From Gammaproteobacteria bacterium (GTDB taxonomy: Bacteria; Pseudomonadota; Gammaproteobacteria; S144-34), in the NCBI GenBank assembly GCA_015487895.1, contig WFOW01000403.1, forward strand, positions 1-5,123: 5,123 nt of DNA, written 5' to 3'. The notes under the pieces were generated by a model, which saw nothing but the letters and a program-made list of their open reading frames with translations, did not search any database and had not been told where the DNA came from. The position numbers and the translations under genes were made by a program. Shown in pieces: positions 1-5,123 of the stretch (position 1 is the first letter of the stretch; each line of letters begins with the position of its first letter).

Positions 1-103
1 CCACGCAAACCGCGAGGCTCGCCGCGGCCGCGGGCACGCCGCCGAGCCCCAGCTCCCGCGGATCATCGTCGAGGTGGCCGCACGCGGTGAGGAAGGCACT
101 CAT
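1..103 (-). CDS. Start of an unidentified gene coupled to the DUF3631 gene (cut by window edge)
   Basis: The ATG at 101-103 overlaps the TGA stop of the DUF3631 gene in an ATGA junction, which is a classic sign of translational coupling. A GGGGAG Shine-Dalgarno (112-117 on the plus strand, as its complement) stands 8 nt upstream. The frame stays open for 34 codons to the window edge. The visible peptide begins MSAFLTACGHLDDDPREL and continues into an Ala/Gly/Val-rich stretch. No motif is recognisable. The position directly after the helicase suggests another function of the same element, but this fragment does not allow a family to be named. The C-terminal part is missing. Confidence 0.7.
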   Translation of the reverse strand, partial: MSAFLTACGHLDDDPRELGLGGVPAAAASLAVCV

Positions 104-1983
104 TCCCCGTGCTCCCCGACGGCCAGCACCTGGAAGCCGGGGCGGACCACTGCGGGCGGCGGGTCGCAGGCCCAGCAACGCCAGGGCACGTCGCCCCGCG
201 GCCGCCACCAGCGTGCGCTACTGCAGGAGGGGCAGGGGTCGGGTGCGGCATGATCCTCGCTTCCACAGCCTTCGGGGGCGCGAAGCGTCATTCCGTCAGC
301 CGGCCTACGGACCGTAAACATCGATCCCTCCCGCGAAGTGTCAGGCCTGTCCGGGCGGCCGACGCTTGGAAAATCCGCCGATCCGTTGGGGCCGTAGCCC
401 TCCTGATGGATGACACTTTGCTTGCGGCCTCTTCCGCCGGTGCTTCGATCGGAAGCTCCGGGCAGCGGGCCCGCCGACGGTTCGCGGGCCGCATCCGCGG
501 AACCCGGAAAACGCGAAATGTCATTCATCAGCGGGCATACGGCGCCAACGGGTCCGCCGGGACGCGAAGTGTCAGCCCCGCGCTCCCTCCTGACACTTTG
601 CAAATCCCGGGATACGTTGGGGTCGTAAGGTTCCTGACGGAATGATGGTTCGTCGTCCCCGGACGGAGGACCTGGCAGGTATCGCGCCCACGCCTCCTCG
701 AAGTCGGCCCGGCGGTAGACCCGCGCGCGTTCGCGGTGGAGCGGGTGGATGCCGAAGGGCCGCAGGAGGCTGGCGAGCTTGCGCGGCGTGATGGGGCGGC
801 CGCGCGAGATCTCCGCCCAGGGGCGGTCCTCGCGGGCGGCGAGCCTCTCGCACAGCTCCGTCGAGGCGATCTCCGCCTCGCCGCTCGCATCGAAGATCTC
901 CCTGATGTCGCCCAGCAACAGGACCGGCAGCTCTTCGTCGGCCGCTTCGGCCAGCTGCGCCAGCGCCGCGGCCCGCGCCCGATCCGGCCAGGGCCCGCCG
1001 GCGAGATCGGCGATGGCGAAAAGCGGTCGCCAGTTGTCCGCGACACGGTTCGCGAGACCGGACGGCACGGGCGGATCCGCCTCCCGCAGCCGGGCAGCGA
1101 AATCGGCCGCAAAGCGCGCGAGCCGGCGCCGGAGCGGCTCGTGGAGCTCCGCCCGGTCGCCGCGCAGCGGCTCCACCCGCTCGCCGGGACGACGGCGCTG
1201 CATGCGCAGGACGACGGAGCGATCCGCGAGCGTGCCGGGCAGCCGGCCGATGGCGGCGATCGCTACCGGGGCAAAGACGTGGAAGGCGCGCGGCTCGAAG
1301 TCCTCGCCCACCGGCACCGCCCGCAGCACCCGGCCGCGGTGGTGGTGGCCGGCGTTGAGCAGGCCGCGCAGCTCCTCGTTGTCGCCGAGAAAGGTGTCCG
1401 CTTCGTCCAGCAGGATCGTCGGCCTGTGCTTCTCGATCACCCGGAAGAGCGCTGCCGTAGTCGCATGCGAGGCCTCCAGTGGCCGCCGCACCACCGCAGC
1501 CAGAAGATCGAGCACCGTGCTCTTGCCGCAACCCTTCTGCGGGCTGGTGACGGCCAGCCGCGGCGTGACCGGGCCGGTGTCGAAGACCCAGGTGTGGGCG
1601 GTCCACAGCGCCAGGACGACGGCGCCGTGCCCGGGCAACACCGCGTGGCGGGTGAAGTATGCTTCGAGCTCCGCCAGCAGCTCGGCGGGATCCACCGGCT
1701 CGGGCCACGGCTCGGGATCGTCGAAGGTGACCGGTGAGCCGGCCGGACCGCGGTCTTCCTTGGCACCGCGGCGCTTCGTCACCTCGCGGTCGAGCGTGAC
1801 GACCCGGCAGCCCAGCAACCCGGCCGCCTCCTCGCGCACCCGGTCGTAGGCGATGGGATCGAGGGCGGTGAGCGCCTCGATCGCGCCGGCCACGTCGCCC
1901 TCCGCGGCGGCCCGCCGCCAGTCCAGTGTCTCCCGCGCCGCCTCGACGAAGGCGGCAGCCGGGTCCGGATCATGCGGTGGCAT
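100..1983 (-). CDS. DUF3631-family helicase-like ATPase with C-terminal zinc ribbon
   Basis: The 627-aa protein is a probable DNA-dependent ATPase of element replication. Residues about 30-70 are a helical segment commonly found ahead of DUF3631 domains. Residues 147-156 (SPQKGCGKST) are the Walker A loop and 189-196 (TILLDEAD) the Walker B. Residues 247-263 (RLPGTLADRSVVLRMQR) hold the conserved Asp-Arg-Ser segment with likely sensor or finger arginines. Residues 312-340 (begins NRVADNWRPL) and a winged-helix-like stretch at about 359-413 complete the DUF3631 core. Residues 440-575 are low-complexity and are encoded by palindromic DNA repeats. Four cysteines at 584, 587, 603 and 606 (CPSC, CWAC) form a zinc ribbon, which argues that the whole frame is translated through the repeats. 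I see no TOPRIM or primase domain. The ATG at 1981-1983 overlaps the upstream gene by 14 nt, and a GGAGGAG Shine-Dalgarno sits 7 nt before it. Family assignment is from recognised motifs; the replication role is inference. Confidence 0.93.
   Translation of the reverse strand: MPPHDPDPAAAFVEAARETLDWRRAAAEGDVAGAIEALTALDPIAYDRVREEAAGLLGCRVVTLDREVTKRRGAKEDRGPAGSPVTFDDPEPWPEPVDPAELLAELEAYFTRHAVLPGHGAVVLALWTAHTWVFDTGPVTPRLAVTSPQKGCGKSTVLDLLAAVVRRPLEASHATTAALFRVIEKHRPTILLDEADTFLGDNEELRGLLNAGHHHRGRVLRAVPVGEDFEPRAFHVFAPVAIAAIGRLPGTLADRSVVLRMQRRRPGERVEPLRGDRAELHEPLRRRLARFAADFAARLREADPPVPSGLANRVADNWRPLFAIADLAGGPWPDRARAAALAQLAEAADEELPVLLLGDIREIFDASGEAEIASTELCERLAAREDRPWAEISRGRPITPRKLASLLRPFGIHPLHRERARVYRRADFEEAWARYLPGPPSGDDEPSFRQEPYDPNVSRDLQSVRRERGADTSRPGGPVGAVCPLMNDISRFPGSADAAREPSAGPLPGASDRSTGGRGRKQSVIHQEGYGPNGSADFPSVGRPDRPDTSREGSMFTVRRPADGMTLRAPEGCGSEDHAAPDPCPSCSSARWWRPRGDVPWRCWACDPPPAVVRPGFQVLAVGEHGE
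279..421. repeat. Palindromic element copy 1, embedded in the DUF3631 gene
   Basis: Two arms of about 60 bp, 283-344 and 359-418, are imperfect reverse complements separated by 14 nt (345-358). Each arm starts and ends with versions of AAGTGTCA. Shared blocks along the arm are GTCAT, TCAG, CTACGG, CC, AA and the terminal AAGYGTC. The copy is related to the element at 512-647 in direct orientation, with roughly two-thirds identity in the first arm by hand alignment. The enclosing reading frame passes through it and encodes, in the gene's direction, SVIHQEGYGPNGSADF followed by DTSREGSMFTVRRPADGMT. The arm pairing is seen directly; mobility or RNA folding is not demonstrated. Confidence 0.8.
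512..647. repeat. Palindromic element copy 2, embedded in the DUF3631 gene
   Basis: The architecture is the same as in copy 1: arms 516-575 and 590-647 with a 14-nt centre (576-589). The innermost 9 bp pair perfectly, AAGTGTCAG at 567-575 with CTGACACTT at 590-598. Outer blocks shared between the arms include TCATTC, TCAG, TACG, CAACG and GGGA. In the gene's direction it encodes SFRQEPYDPNVSRDLQSV and then DTSRPGGPVGAVCPLMNDIS, which parallels the peptide of copy 1. The codons here (GTA, TTG, CAA, AGT, CCT) differ from the GC-ending codons of the rest of the gene, as expected for inserted or non-selected sequence. Confidence 0.82.
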
Positions 1984-2530
1984 GGGCCGTCTCCTCCGGT
2001 ATCCCGAGGCCGTGCCGGGCGGCGAGGCCTGTGAGGGCGAGCTCCACGAGATGCGGCGGCAGGTCGAGCTCCTCGAGCGTGCGCCGGGCCCACCAGGCCC
2101 AGCGGCGCAGGTCGCCGGCCGGCTGCCTTACCAGGAGGACGGGCGCTCGCCTTGCGAGCCAGCGGGCGAGGCGCTCGGCATCGCCGGCGTCCACCGGCAC
2201 CGGTTCCCCACGCAGCACGGCCCGTGCGGCCTCGCGGATCGCCGCGGGCGGGCAGCCCAGGCCCGTGCAGCCCGTGGCCAGAAACGGCGTTTCGAACGGT
2301 GGCGCCGGCGGGATCAGCCCGATGGCGCCGACGCCGCACCGGGGGCACCACGTCGCCCACAGCAGCCCACGGGGGCTGCACACCACCTCGAAGGGCCAGC
2401 GCGCCAGCCCGGCACCGGCGAGCTCCCCGGGCGGGACGAGGCGGGCTTGCGGACAGGTGCTCGTTGATCCACATAGGGGTCGCTCGATGGTCACGTCCGC
2501 CCGCTTCGGGCGGGCTTCTTTTTCGGCCAT
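1970..2530 (-). CDS. Cysteine-rich putative zinc-binding protein of the replication module
   Basis: This 186-aa protein is not one I recognise by family. It has seven cysteines, at residues 20, 26, 51, 62, 65, 88 and 93. The clearest motif is WCPRCG (61-66) with C51 upstream and TGCTGLGC (87-93) downstream, compatible with a zinc ribbon. The C-terminal half (about 95-175) is rich in Ala, Arg, Leu and Trp and looks helical, including RRWAWWARR. The start at 2528-2530 is chosen because GGAGG (plus-strand complement 2538-2542) lies 7 nt upstream, within the end of the AlpA-like gene; the two genes are 3 nt apart. It overlaps the next gene by 14 nt. Because the DUF3631 partner lacks a visible primase domain, a primase-accessory or DNA-binding role is conceivable, but this is inference from position and cysteines only. 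No signal peptide or membrane segment is seen. Confidence 0.82.
   Translation of the reverse strand: MAEKEARPKRADVTIERPLCGSTSTCPQARLVPPGELAGAGLARWPFEVVCSPRGLLWATWCPRCGVGAIGLIPPAPPFETPFLATGCTGLGCPPAAIREAARAVLRGEPVPVDAGDAERLARWLARRAPVLLVRQPAGDLRRWAWWARRTLEELDLPPHLVELALTGLAARHGLGIPEETAHATA
2497..2523 (+). terminator. Terminator-like hairpin and T-tract reading on the plus strand
   Basis: CCGCCCG (2497-2503) pairs with CGGGCGG (2507-2513) across a 3-nt loop, followed by GCTTCTTTTT. On the plus strand this has the form of a Rho-independent terminator. It lies inside the first codons of the minus-strand Cys-rich gene, where it encodes part of KEARPKRAD. No plus-strand gene ends here, so it could only stop antisense transcription, or it may be a coding coincidence in GC-rich DNA. 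Confidence 0.4.
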
Positions 2531-2547
2531 CTCTCAGCCTCCGAGAG
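2531..2547 (-). promoter_or_regulatory. Shine-Dalgarno in a hairpin loop at the alpA / Cys-rich gene junction
   Basis: In the minus-strand message CTCTC and GAGAG can pair around a 7-nt loop (GGAGGCT) that carries the Shine-Dalgarno of the Cys-rich gene. The AlpA stop codon lies partly within the 3' stem, and the next ATG follows the stem directly. A ribosome terminating on alpA would open the stem, which fits translational coupling. The stem is only 5 bp, so any effect may be weak. Confidence 0.45.
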
Positions 2548-2755
2548 TGCGTTCGATTTCTTCCTCGCGGTAGCCGGACGCCCGCATGCGCGCTGCGATC
2601 CAGTCAAGGATCGTACTCTCCGGCCACGCGACAGCACGCTCGGTGAGTTTGACGGGCCTCGGGAATTCACCGCGCTGCATCATCGCGTAGATCGTCGCCC
2701 GATGCAGGCCGGTCAGTCGTTCCACCTCGTCTCGACGGAGAAGGCGCACGACCAT
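2534..2755 (-). CDS. AlpA-like DNA-binding regulator / excisionase-type HTH protein
   Basis: This 73-aa protein begins MVVRLLRRDEVERLTGLHRA. The pattern of a short strand, then a MerR-type helix-turn-helix (about residues 6-30: RDEVERLTGLHRATIYAMM), a FPRPVKL strand and AVAWPESTILDWIAAR is the hallmark of the AlpA family. These proteins act as transcriptional activators of integrase or as recombination directionality factors in P4-like satellites and islands. The ATG at 2753-2755 is supported by GGAG (complement at 2763-2766) 7 nt upstream. The open frame extends far upstream, but that part crosses the intergenic gap and overlaps the 237-aa gene in another frame, so it is not taken as coding. 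The size is normal for the family. The exact target, either the gap upstream or the integrase leader, is inference. Confidence 0.93.
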   Translation of the reverse strand: MVVRLLRRDEVERLTGLHRATIYAMMQRGEFPRPVKLTERAVAWPESTILDWIAARMRASGYREEEIERTLGG

Positions 2756-2856
2756 CCTAGAACTCCACGTTTTGCCGGATCCCCTACTGAACCCGATCGG
2801 CGCCAGGAGCAAAGGACAAAAACCCCGGCCGCAAACTACATTTTGTCCTGTGTAGA
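2756..2856 (-). promoter_or_regulatory. Regulatory gap upstream of the AlpA-like gene with interleaved inverted repeats
   Basis: This is the only gap longer than a few bases between genes of the cassette, and part of it is less GC-rich than its surroundings. AGGACAAAA and TTTTGTCCT (2841-2849 and 2813-2821, read on the minus strand) are perfect 9-bp arms. CTACA and TGTAG (2851-2855 and 2836-2840) form a second pair whose loop contains the first arm, so the two stems interleave. It may hold the alpA promoter or an operator, but I do not see convincing -35 and -10 boxes. Confidence 0.6.
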
Positions 2857-3570
2857 TTAGCGGCGGCGGTGTACTTCGAGCAGGAGTTTCGCCAGCATCG
2901 AGCGCGAGACCCGGAGACGTGCGAGGGATGAGAGCCGAAGCCCGAGGTCGAGCAGCGGGCCCACGTACTTGCTTTCCATGGCATTCCAGCTGACGCCCGG
3001 CCCATCCGCGCCCAGCGCCCGCCACCAGTCCACGAGCCCGCGGGCGAGCTCGCGCGTCCAGCGCTGCCACGGCCGTCCCGGTCGCCGCTGGCGCGCCACC
3101 GCGAGCTTGGCCATGCGCACACGGGCGAGAAGACGCTTCAGCATTTCATGGGGCGTCGCCTCGCCGCCGCCGGCATGGGCGGCCGTCTGGAGGAACTCGT
3201 GGACTTGTTCGCGTGTACCGAAGAGGCCCTCGGGCAACGGCCGCCAGCAGGCGGAGACGGGCCGATCGAGGAACGGATATTCGGCGAGGAGCTTCACGAG
3301 CTCGCTCGCCAGCTTCTCGATCCTCGCCAGCCCGTCCTGGACTTCTGCCTTCGCGAGCTGATGCGCGTCCATATAGGAGGAGACCGTCTTGGCCAGCACG
3401 TGCAACAGCGCGGAACGCGCCTTCTCGTCCACCGGCCGCCGGACGATGCGAGACACCTCCTCGGCCGTCGGCAGCGCGACGGGCTCGCCGTCGATGCGGA
3501 TTTCGACGTGCTGGGCGCCGCTCTCCGGGTCCCGCCAGTACTCGACCTCGCGGACCACGCGGGACGGCAC
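2857..3570 (-). CDS. Unrecognised 237-aa protein between integrase and AlpA
   Basis: I do not recognise the family. The chosen start is a GTG (3568-3570) with GGAG (complement at 3579-3582) 8 nt upstream; another GTG at 3574-3576 overlaps the integrase stop and is possible but too close to the GGAG. The N-terminus (about 1-34, including EYWRDPESGAQHVEIRIDGE) looks like beta strands. Residues 45-98 are probably helical and amphipathic (SSYMDAHQLAKAEVQDGLAR). Residues 145-172 are strongly basic (RMAKLAVARQRRPGRPWQRW), and the C-terminus ends in EVHRRR after a leucine-rich helix. The basic character suggests nucleic-acid contact. There is no signal peptide, membrane segment or Cys motif. Tight coupling to the integrase suggests a role in the same process, such as integration or maintenance, but no function can be assigned. 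Confidence 0.8.
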   Translation of the reverse strand: MPSRVVREVEYWRDPESGAQHVEIRIDGEPVALPTAEEVSRIVRRPVDEKARSALLHVLAKTVSSYMDAHQLAKAEVQDGLARIEKLASELVKLLAEYPFLDRPVSACWRPLPEGLFGTREQVHEFLQTAAHAGGGEATPHEMLKRLLARVRMAKLAVARQRRPGRPWQRWTRELARGLVDWWRALGADGPGVSWNAMESKYVGPLLDLGLRLSSLARLRVSRSMLAKLLLEVHRRR

Positions 3571-3572
3571 GG

Positions 3573-4817
3573 TCACGTCTCCGGAAGGCGACGACCGTCG
3601 AACAGGAACGCCGCCCACGCCGCCATCAGGGCGCGGCGCCGTTCGAACAGGTCGCCCCTGGCGTACGCTCGCTCCACGCGGTCGCCCACCACGTGGCCGA
3701 GTGCCGCCTCCGCCACCTCCCGCGGGAACGGCGTCGCCTCCGCGGCCCATGTGCGGAAAGTCGAGCGGAAGCCGTGAACGGTCGGCGGCCGCCCCGTCGG
3801 GTCGCACCACGGTTCGAGGCCGGCTGCCAAGCGATGCCGGTTCATCCGGTCGATCACCGCGGTGAGGCTCGCATCGCAGAGAGGACGGCCCGGACGGGTC
3901 CCGGGAAAGATCAGGGAACGAGGCCCGCGCTCGAGGGGGCACATCCTCTCCACCAGCGCGAGCGTCTCCGGGACCAGCGGCACCCGGTGCTCGCGCCCGG
4001 CCTTCGTGCGCTCGGCCGGCACGGTCCAGACGCCCGCCTTCGTGTCGATCTCCCGCCAGCGGGCGCCCCGCACCTCGCCGGAACGGGCCGCGGTGAGGAC
4101 CAGAAAAGCGAGCGCGACCGGGGCGAGCCCCGGCATGCGTGTGAGCTCCCGGAGGAACTCCGGGGCCTGCCTCCAGTCGAGGGCCGGATGGTGGCGGACA
4201 GGCGCGATCGCGCTGGGGCGCGGCAGGAGCTTGTCCAGGTGGCTGCGCCAGCGGGCCGGGTTCGGGCCGTCGCGCATCCCGCGCGCCGCCGCCCAGTCGA
4301 GGACCGCCTCGATGCGTCCGCGTAGCCGCTTGGCCGTCTCCGTGCGGGTGCGCCAGATCGGCTCCAGCACCGCGAGCACGTGCTGCGTCTCCACCTCCGC
4401 CGCGGGCAGGTCGCCCAGTGCCGGGAAGGCGTAGGTCCGCAACGTGTTCTCCCATTGCTGGCGGTGCTTCGGGTTGCGCCAGGCGCGTCGGTGCGCCTCG
4501 AGGAAGGCTTGTGCCGCCTCGCGGAAGGTCAGACTGGTCCGGGCTCTCGCCTTCCGACGCTCGAGGTAAGGGTCGCGCCCCTCGTGCAGCATGCGCTGCA
4601 TGTCCAAGGCGAGGCGCCGGGCCTCGGCCAGGCTCACCACGCGCGCCGATCCGAGGCCGATCTCCCGCCGCCGGCCGTTTCGCTGGTAACGGAAGACCCA
4701 GCTCTTGGAACCGCTGGGTTTCACCATCAGCAGTAGGCCGTGGCCATCTAGATAGCGGCCGGGTTTCTCTACCGTGGCGACGAAGCGTGCGCTGAGGCGC
4801 CCCGCTCTCCTTGGCAT
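3573..4817 (-). CDS. int: Tyrosine-type site-specific integrase (P4 family)
   Basis: From the start MPRRAGRLSARFV the protein has 414 aa, a normal length for P4-type integrases. Residues about 6-85 form the N-terminal arm-binding domain (DUF4102 type; GRYLDGHGLLL, GSKSWVFRY, EIGLGS, VSLAEARRLA). Residues about 95-185 are the core-binding helical domain, and about 205-400 the catalytic domain. All catalytic positions are visible: R245 (TAARSGEVRG), K272 (RTKAGREHRV), H348 and R351 (VHGFRSTFRTW), H375 (ALGHVVGD) and nucleophile Y385 (ERAYARGD). It should be an active recombinase catalysing integration and excision at an attachment site. The frame is open up to 5024, and in-frame ATGs also occur at 4836-4838 (with GGAG close upstream) and 4848-4850. 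I chose 4817 because family members begin just before the LSARFV segment. The stop overlaps a GTG of the next frame. Confidence 0.96.
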   Translation of the reverse strand: MPRRAGRLSARFVATVEKPGRYLDGHGLLLMVKPSGSKSWVFRYQRNGRRREIGLGSARVVSLAEARRLALDMQRMLHEGRDPYLERRKARARTSLTFREAAQAFLEAHRRAWRNPKHRQQWENTLRTYAFPALGDLPAAEVETQHVLAVLEPIWRTRTETAKRLRGRIEAVLDWAAARGMRDGPNPARWRSHLDKLLPRPSAIAPVRHHPALDWRQAPEFLRELTRMPGLAPVALAFLVLTAARSGEVRGARWREIDTKAGVWTVPAERTKAGREHRVPLVPETLALVERMCPLERGPRSLIFPGTRPGRPLCDASLTAVIDRMNRHRLAAGLEPWCDPTGRPPTVHGFRSTFRTWAAEATPFPREVAEAALGHVVGDRVERAYARGDLFERRRALMAAWAAFLFDGRRLPET

Positions 4818-4831
4818 CCGCAGCCGCCGGT

Positions 4832-4850
4832 CCACCATCCGCTCCACCAT
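4832..4850 (-). repeat. 19-bp repeat, copy proximal to the integrase start
   Basis: On the minus strand this reads ATGGTGGAGCGGATGGTGG: two ATGGTGG heptamers 12 nt apart. It matches the copy at 5049-5067 at 17 of 19 positions. It overlaps the alternative integrase start codons, and the two copies are not in the same reading frame. They may be integrase or AlpA binding sites. Confidence 0.6.
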
Positions 4851-5048
4851 CTGGCGCCGGATTTCGGGCGACGCAACCGGACCTACGTAGACTGCGGACG
4901 AAACCCAATATGCTGGCGCACTTATCGTCCGGCGACGTTGGTCGATCGCTGCAGAACCCGTGGCGGCAGACGCTCCCTCCGCCAGCGGATTCCGCCCGAT
5001 GTCAGGATCCGGTGGGATTTCCACGCCTCGGAGCTGACGCGGAGCCAG

Positions 5049-5067
5049 CCACCATCCGAGCCACCAT
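5049..5067 (-). repeat. 19-bp repeat, copy distal to the integrase start
   Basis: On the minus strand this reads ATGGTGGCTCGGATGGTGG, 17 of 19 identical to the copy at 4832-4850, in the same orientation and 217 bp away. On the plus strand it is visible as a near-tandem duplication of AGCCACCATCCG (5047-5058 and 5059-5071). Confidence 0.6.
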
Positions 5068-5123
5068 TCCGCGCGAGCCGCTATTCGCCCTGTCGAGATG
5101 ATGCCATTGGCGCGAGAGGTCCA

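Larger units (their letters stand above)
1..5123 (-). mobile_element. Part of an integrative mobile element (integrase - AlpA - DUF3631 helicase cassette)
   Basis: A tyrosine integrase, an AlpA-like small regulator and a DUF3631 ATPase stand in one co-directional series with overlapping or nearly touching genes. This combination is typical of integrated satellites, phage-like islands and integrative elements. The integrase is the rightmost gene, so one element end probably lies just beyond about 4818, or past the window edge. The left end is not in the window, because the last gene is cut at position 1. I found no direct-repeat pair that would mark attL and attR, so the limits are open and the label rests on gene content. 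Confidence 0.75.
4818..5123. other. Integrase leader region without a convincing gene
   Basis: This stretch of about 300 bp lies upstream of the integrase. The integrase frame remains open across most of it (to 5024), but the predicted residues do not resemble the family's N-terminus, so I treat it as non-coding. It contains the 19-bp repeats listed separately, an 8-bp palindrome CTACGTAG (4883-4890), and a short inverted repeat TGGCGG/CCGCCA (4961-4966 and 4979-4984). By analogy with similar elements it is where the integrase promoter and attP would be expected, but neither can be identified from the sequence. Confidence 0.5.

Noticed and set aside
109..645. Plus-strand open frame of 178 codons across the palindromic elements
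   Set aside because: It is opposite the DUF3631 3' end. Openness in several frames is a property of the repeats, and no start signal or domain supports it.
279..647. CRISPR array
   Set aside because: The repeats alternate in orientation, are diverged and have irregular spacing; no uniform repeat-spacer pattern exists.
736..1849. Long plus-strand open frames (333 and 366 codons) opposite the DUF3631 gene
   Set aside because: They lie antisense to a gene with clear Walker motifs, have Arg/Ser/Gly-rich shadow composition and show no domain. GC-rich DNA gives such frames by chance.
3571..4908. Minus-strand open frame overlapping the integrase and joined to the 237-aa gene
   Set aside because: The part upstream of 3570 is an alternative frame of the integrase gene with Arg/Gly/Pro/Ala-rich noise. 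Only the portion downstream of the GTG looks like protein.
4818..5024. N-terminal extension of the integrase up to 5024
   Set aside because: The extra 69 residues do not resemble the family's N-terminus, and the region carries out-of-frame repeats. The family start fits 4817.
5108..5123. Possible tRNA 3' end (minus strand TGGACCTCTCGCGCCA) as attachment site
   Set aside because: It ends in CCA and sits where an attB tRNA could be, but only 16 bases are available, no T-arm can be confirmed and no second copy occurs in the window.

Overview
The window is a GC-rich stretch, probably proteobacterial. I infer that from base composition and from the family of the integrase and helicase; nothing here identifies a genus. 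All supported genes lie on the minus strand and read right to left. They form a compact cassette of an integrative mobile element (satellite or island type): tyrosine integrase, an unrecognised 237-aa protein, an AlpA-like regulator, a small cysteine-rich protein, a DUF3631-type helicase/ATPase, and the first 34 codons of a further gene that leaves the window at position 1. I see no rRNA, complete tRNA, CRISPR array or convincing plus-strand gene.

Layout from right to left. Positions 4818-5123 hold no convincing gene; they are the integrase leader and contain two near-identical 19-bp repeats. The integrase occupies 3573-4817. Its stop codon overlaps a GTG, and the 237-aa gene starts six bases further on. 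A 101-bp gap (2756-2856), A/T-richer than its surroundings, separates that gene from the AlpA-like gene and carries two interleaved inverted repeats that could form a pseudoknot. The remaining genes are tightly coupled: a 3-nt gap from alpA to the Cys-rich gene, a 14-nt overlap into the DUF3631 gene, and an ATGA overlap into the last gene. Strong Shine-Dalgarno sequences precede most starts.

How the genes may work together (inference): the integrase inserts and excises the element, the AlpA-like protein controls excision or transcription, and the Cys-rich protein plus DUF3631 ATPase form a replication module. The DUF3631 protein has intact Walker motifs and a C-terminal zinc ribbon but no recognisable primase domain.

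The most unusual structure is in the 3' third of the DUF3631 gene (about 279-647). Two roughly 135-bp elements each form a long imperfect palindrome with arms of about 60 bp and a 14-nt centre. They are related to each other, lie in direct orientation, and are read through in frame. All four arms derive from one unit of about 60 bp. This resembles protein-embedded palindromic elements such as those of Rickettsia, although I cannot assign it to a known family.
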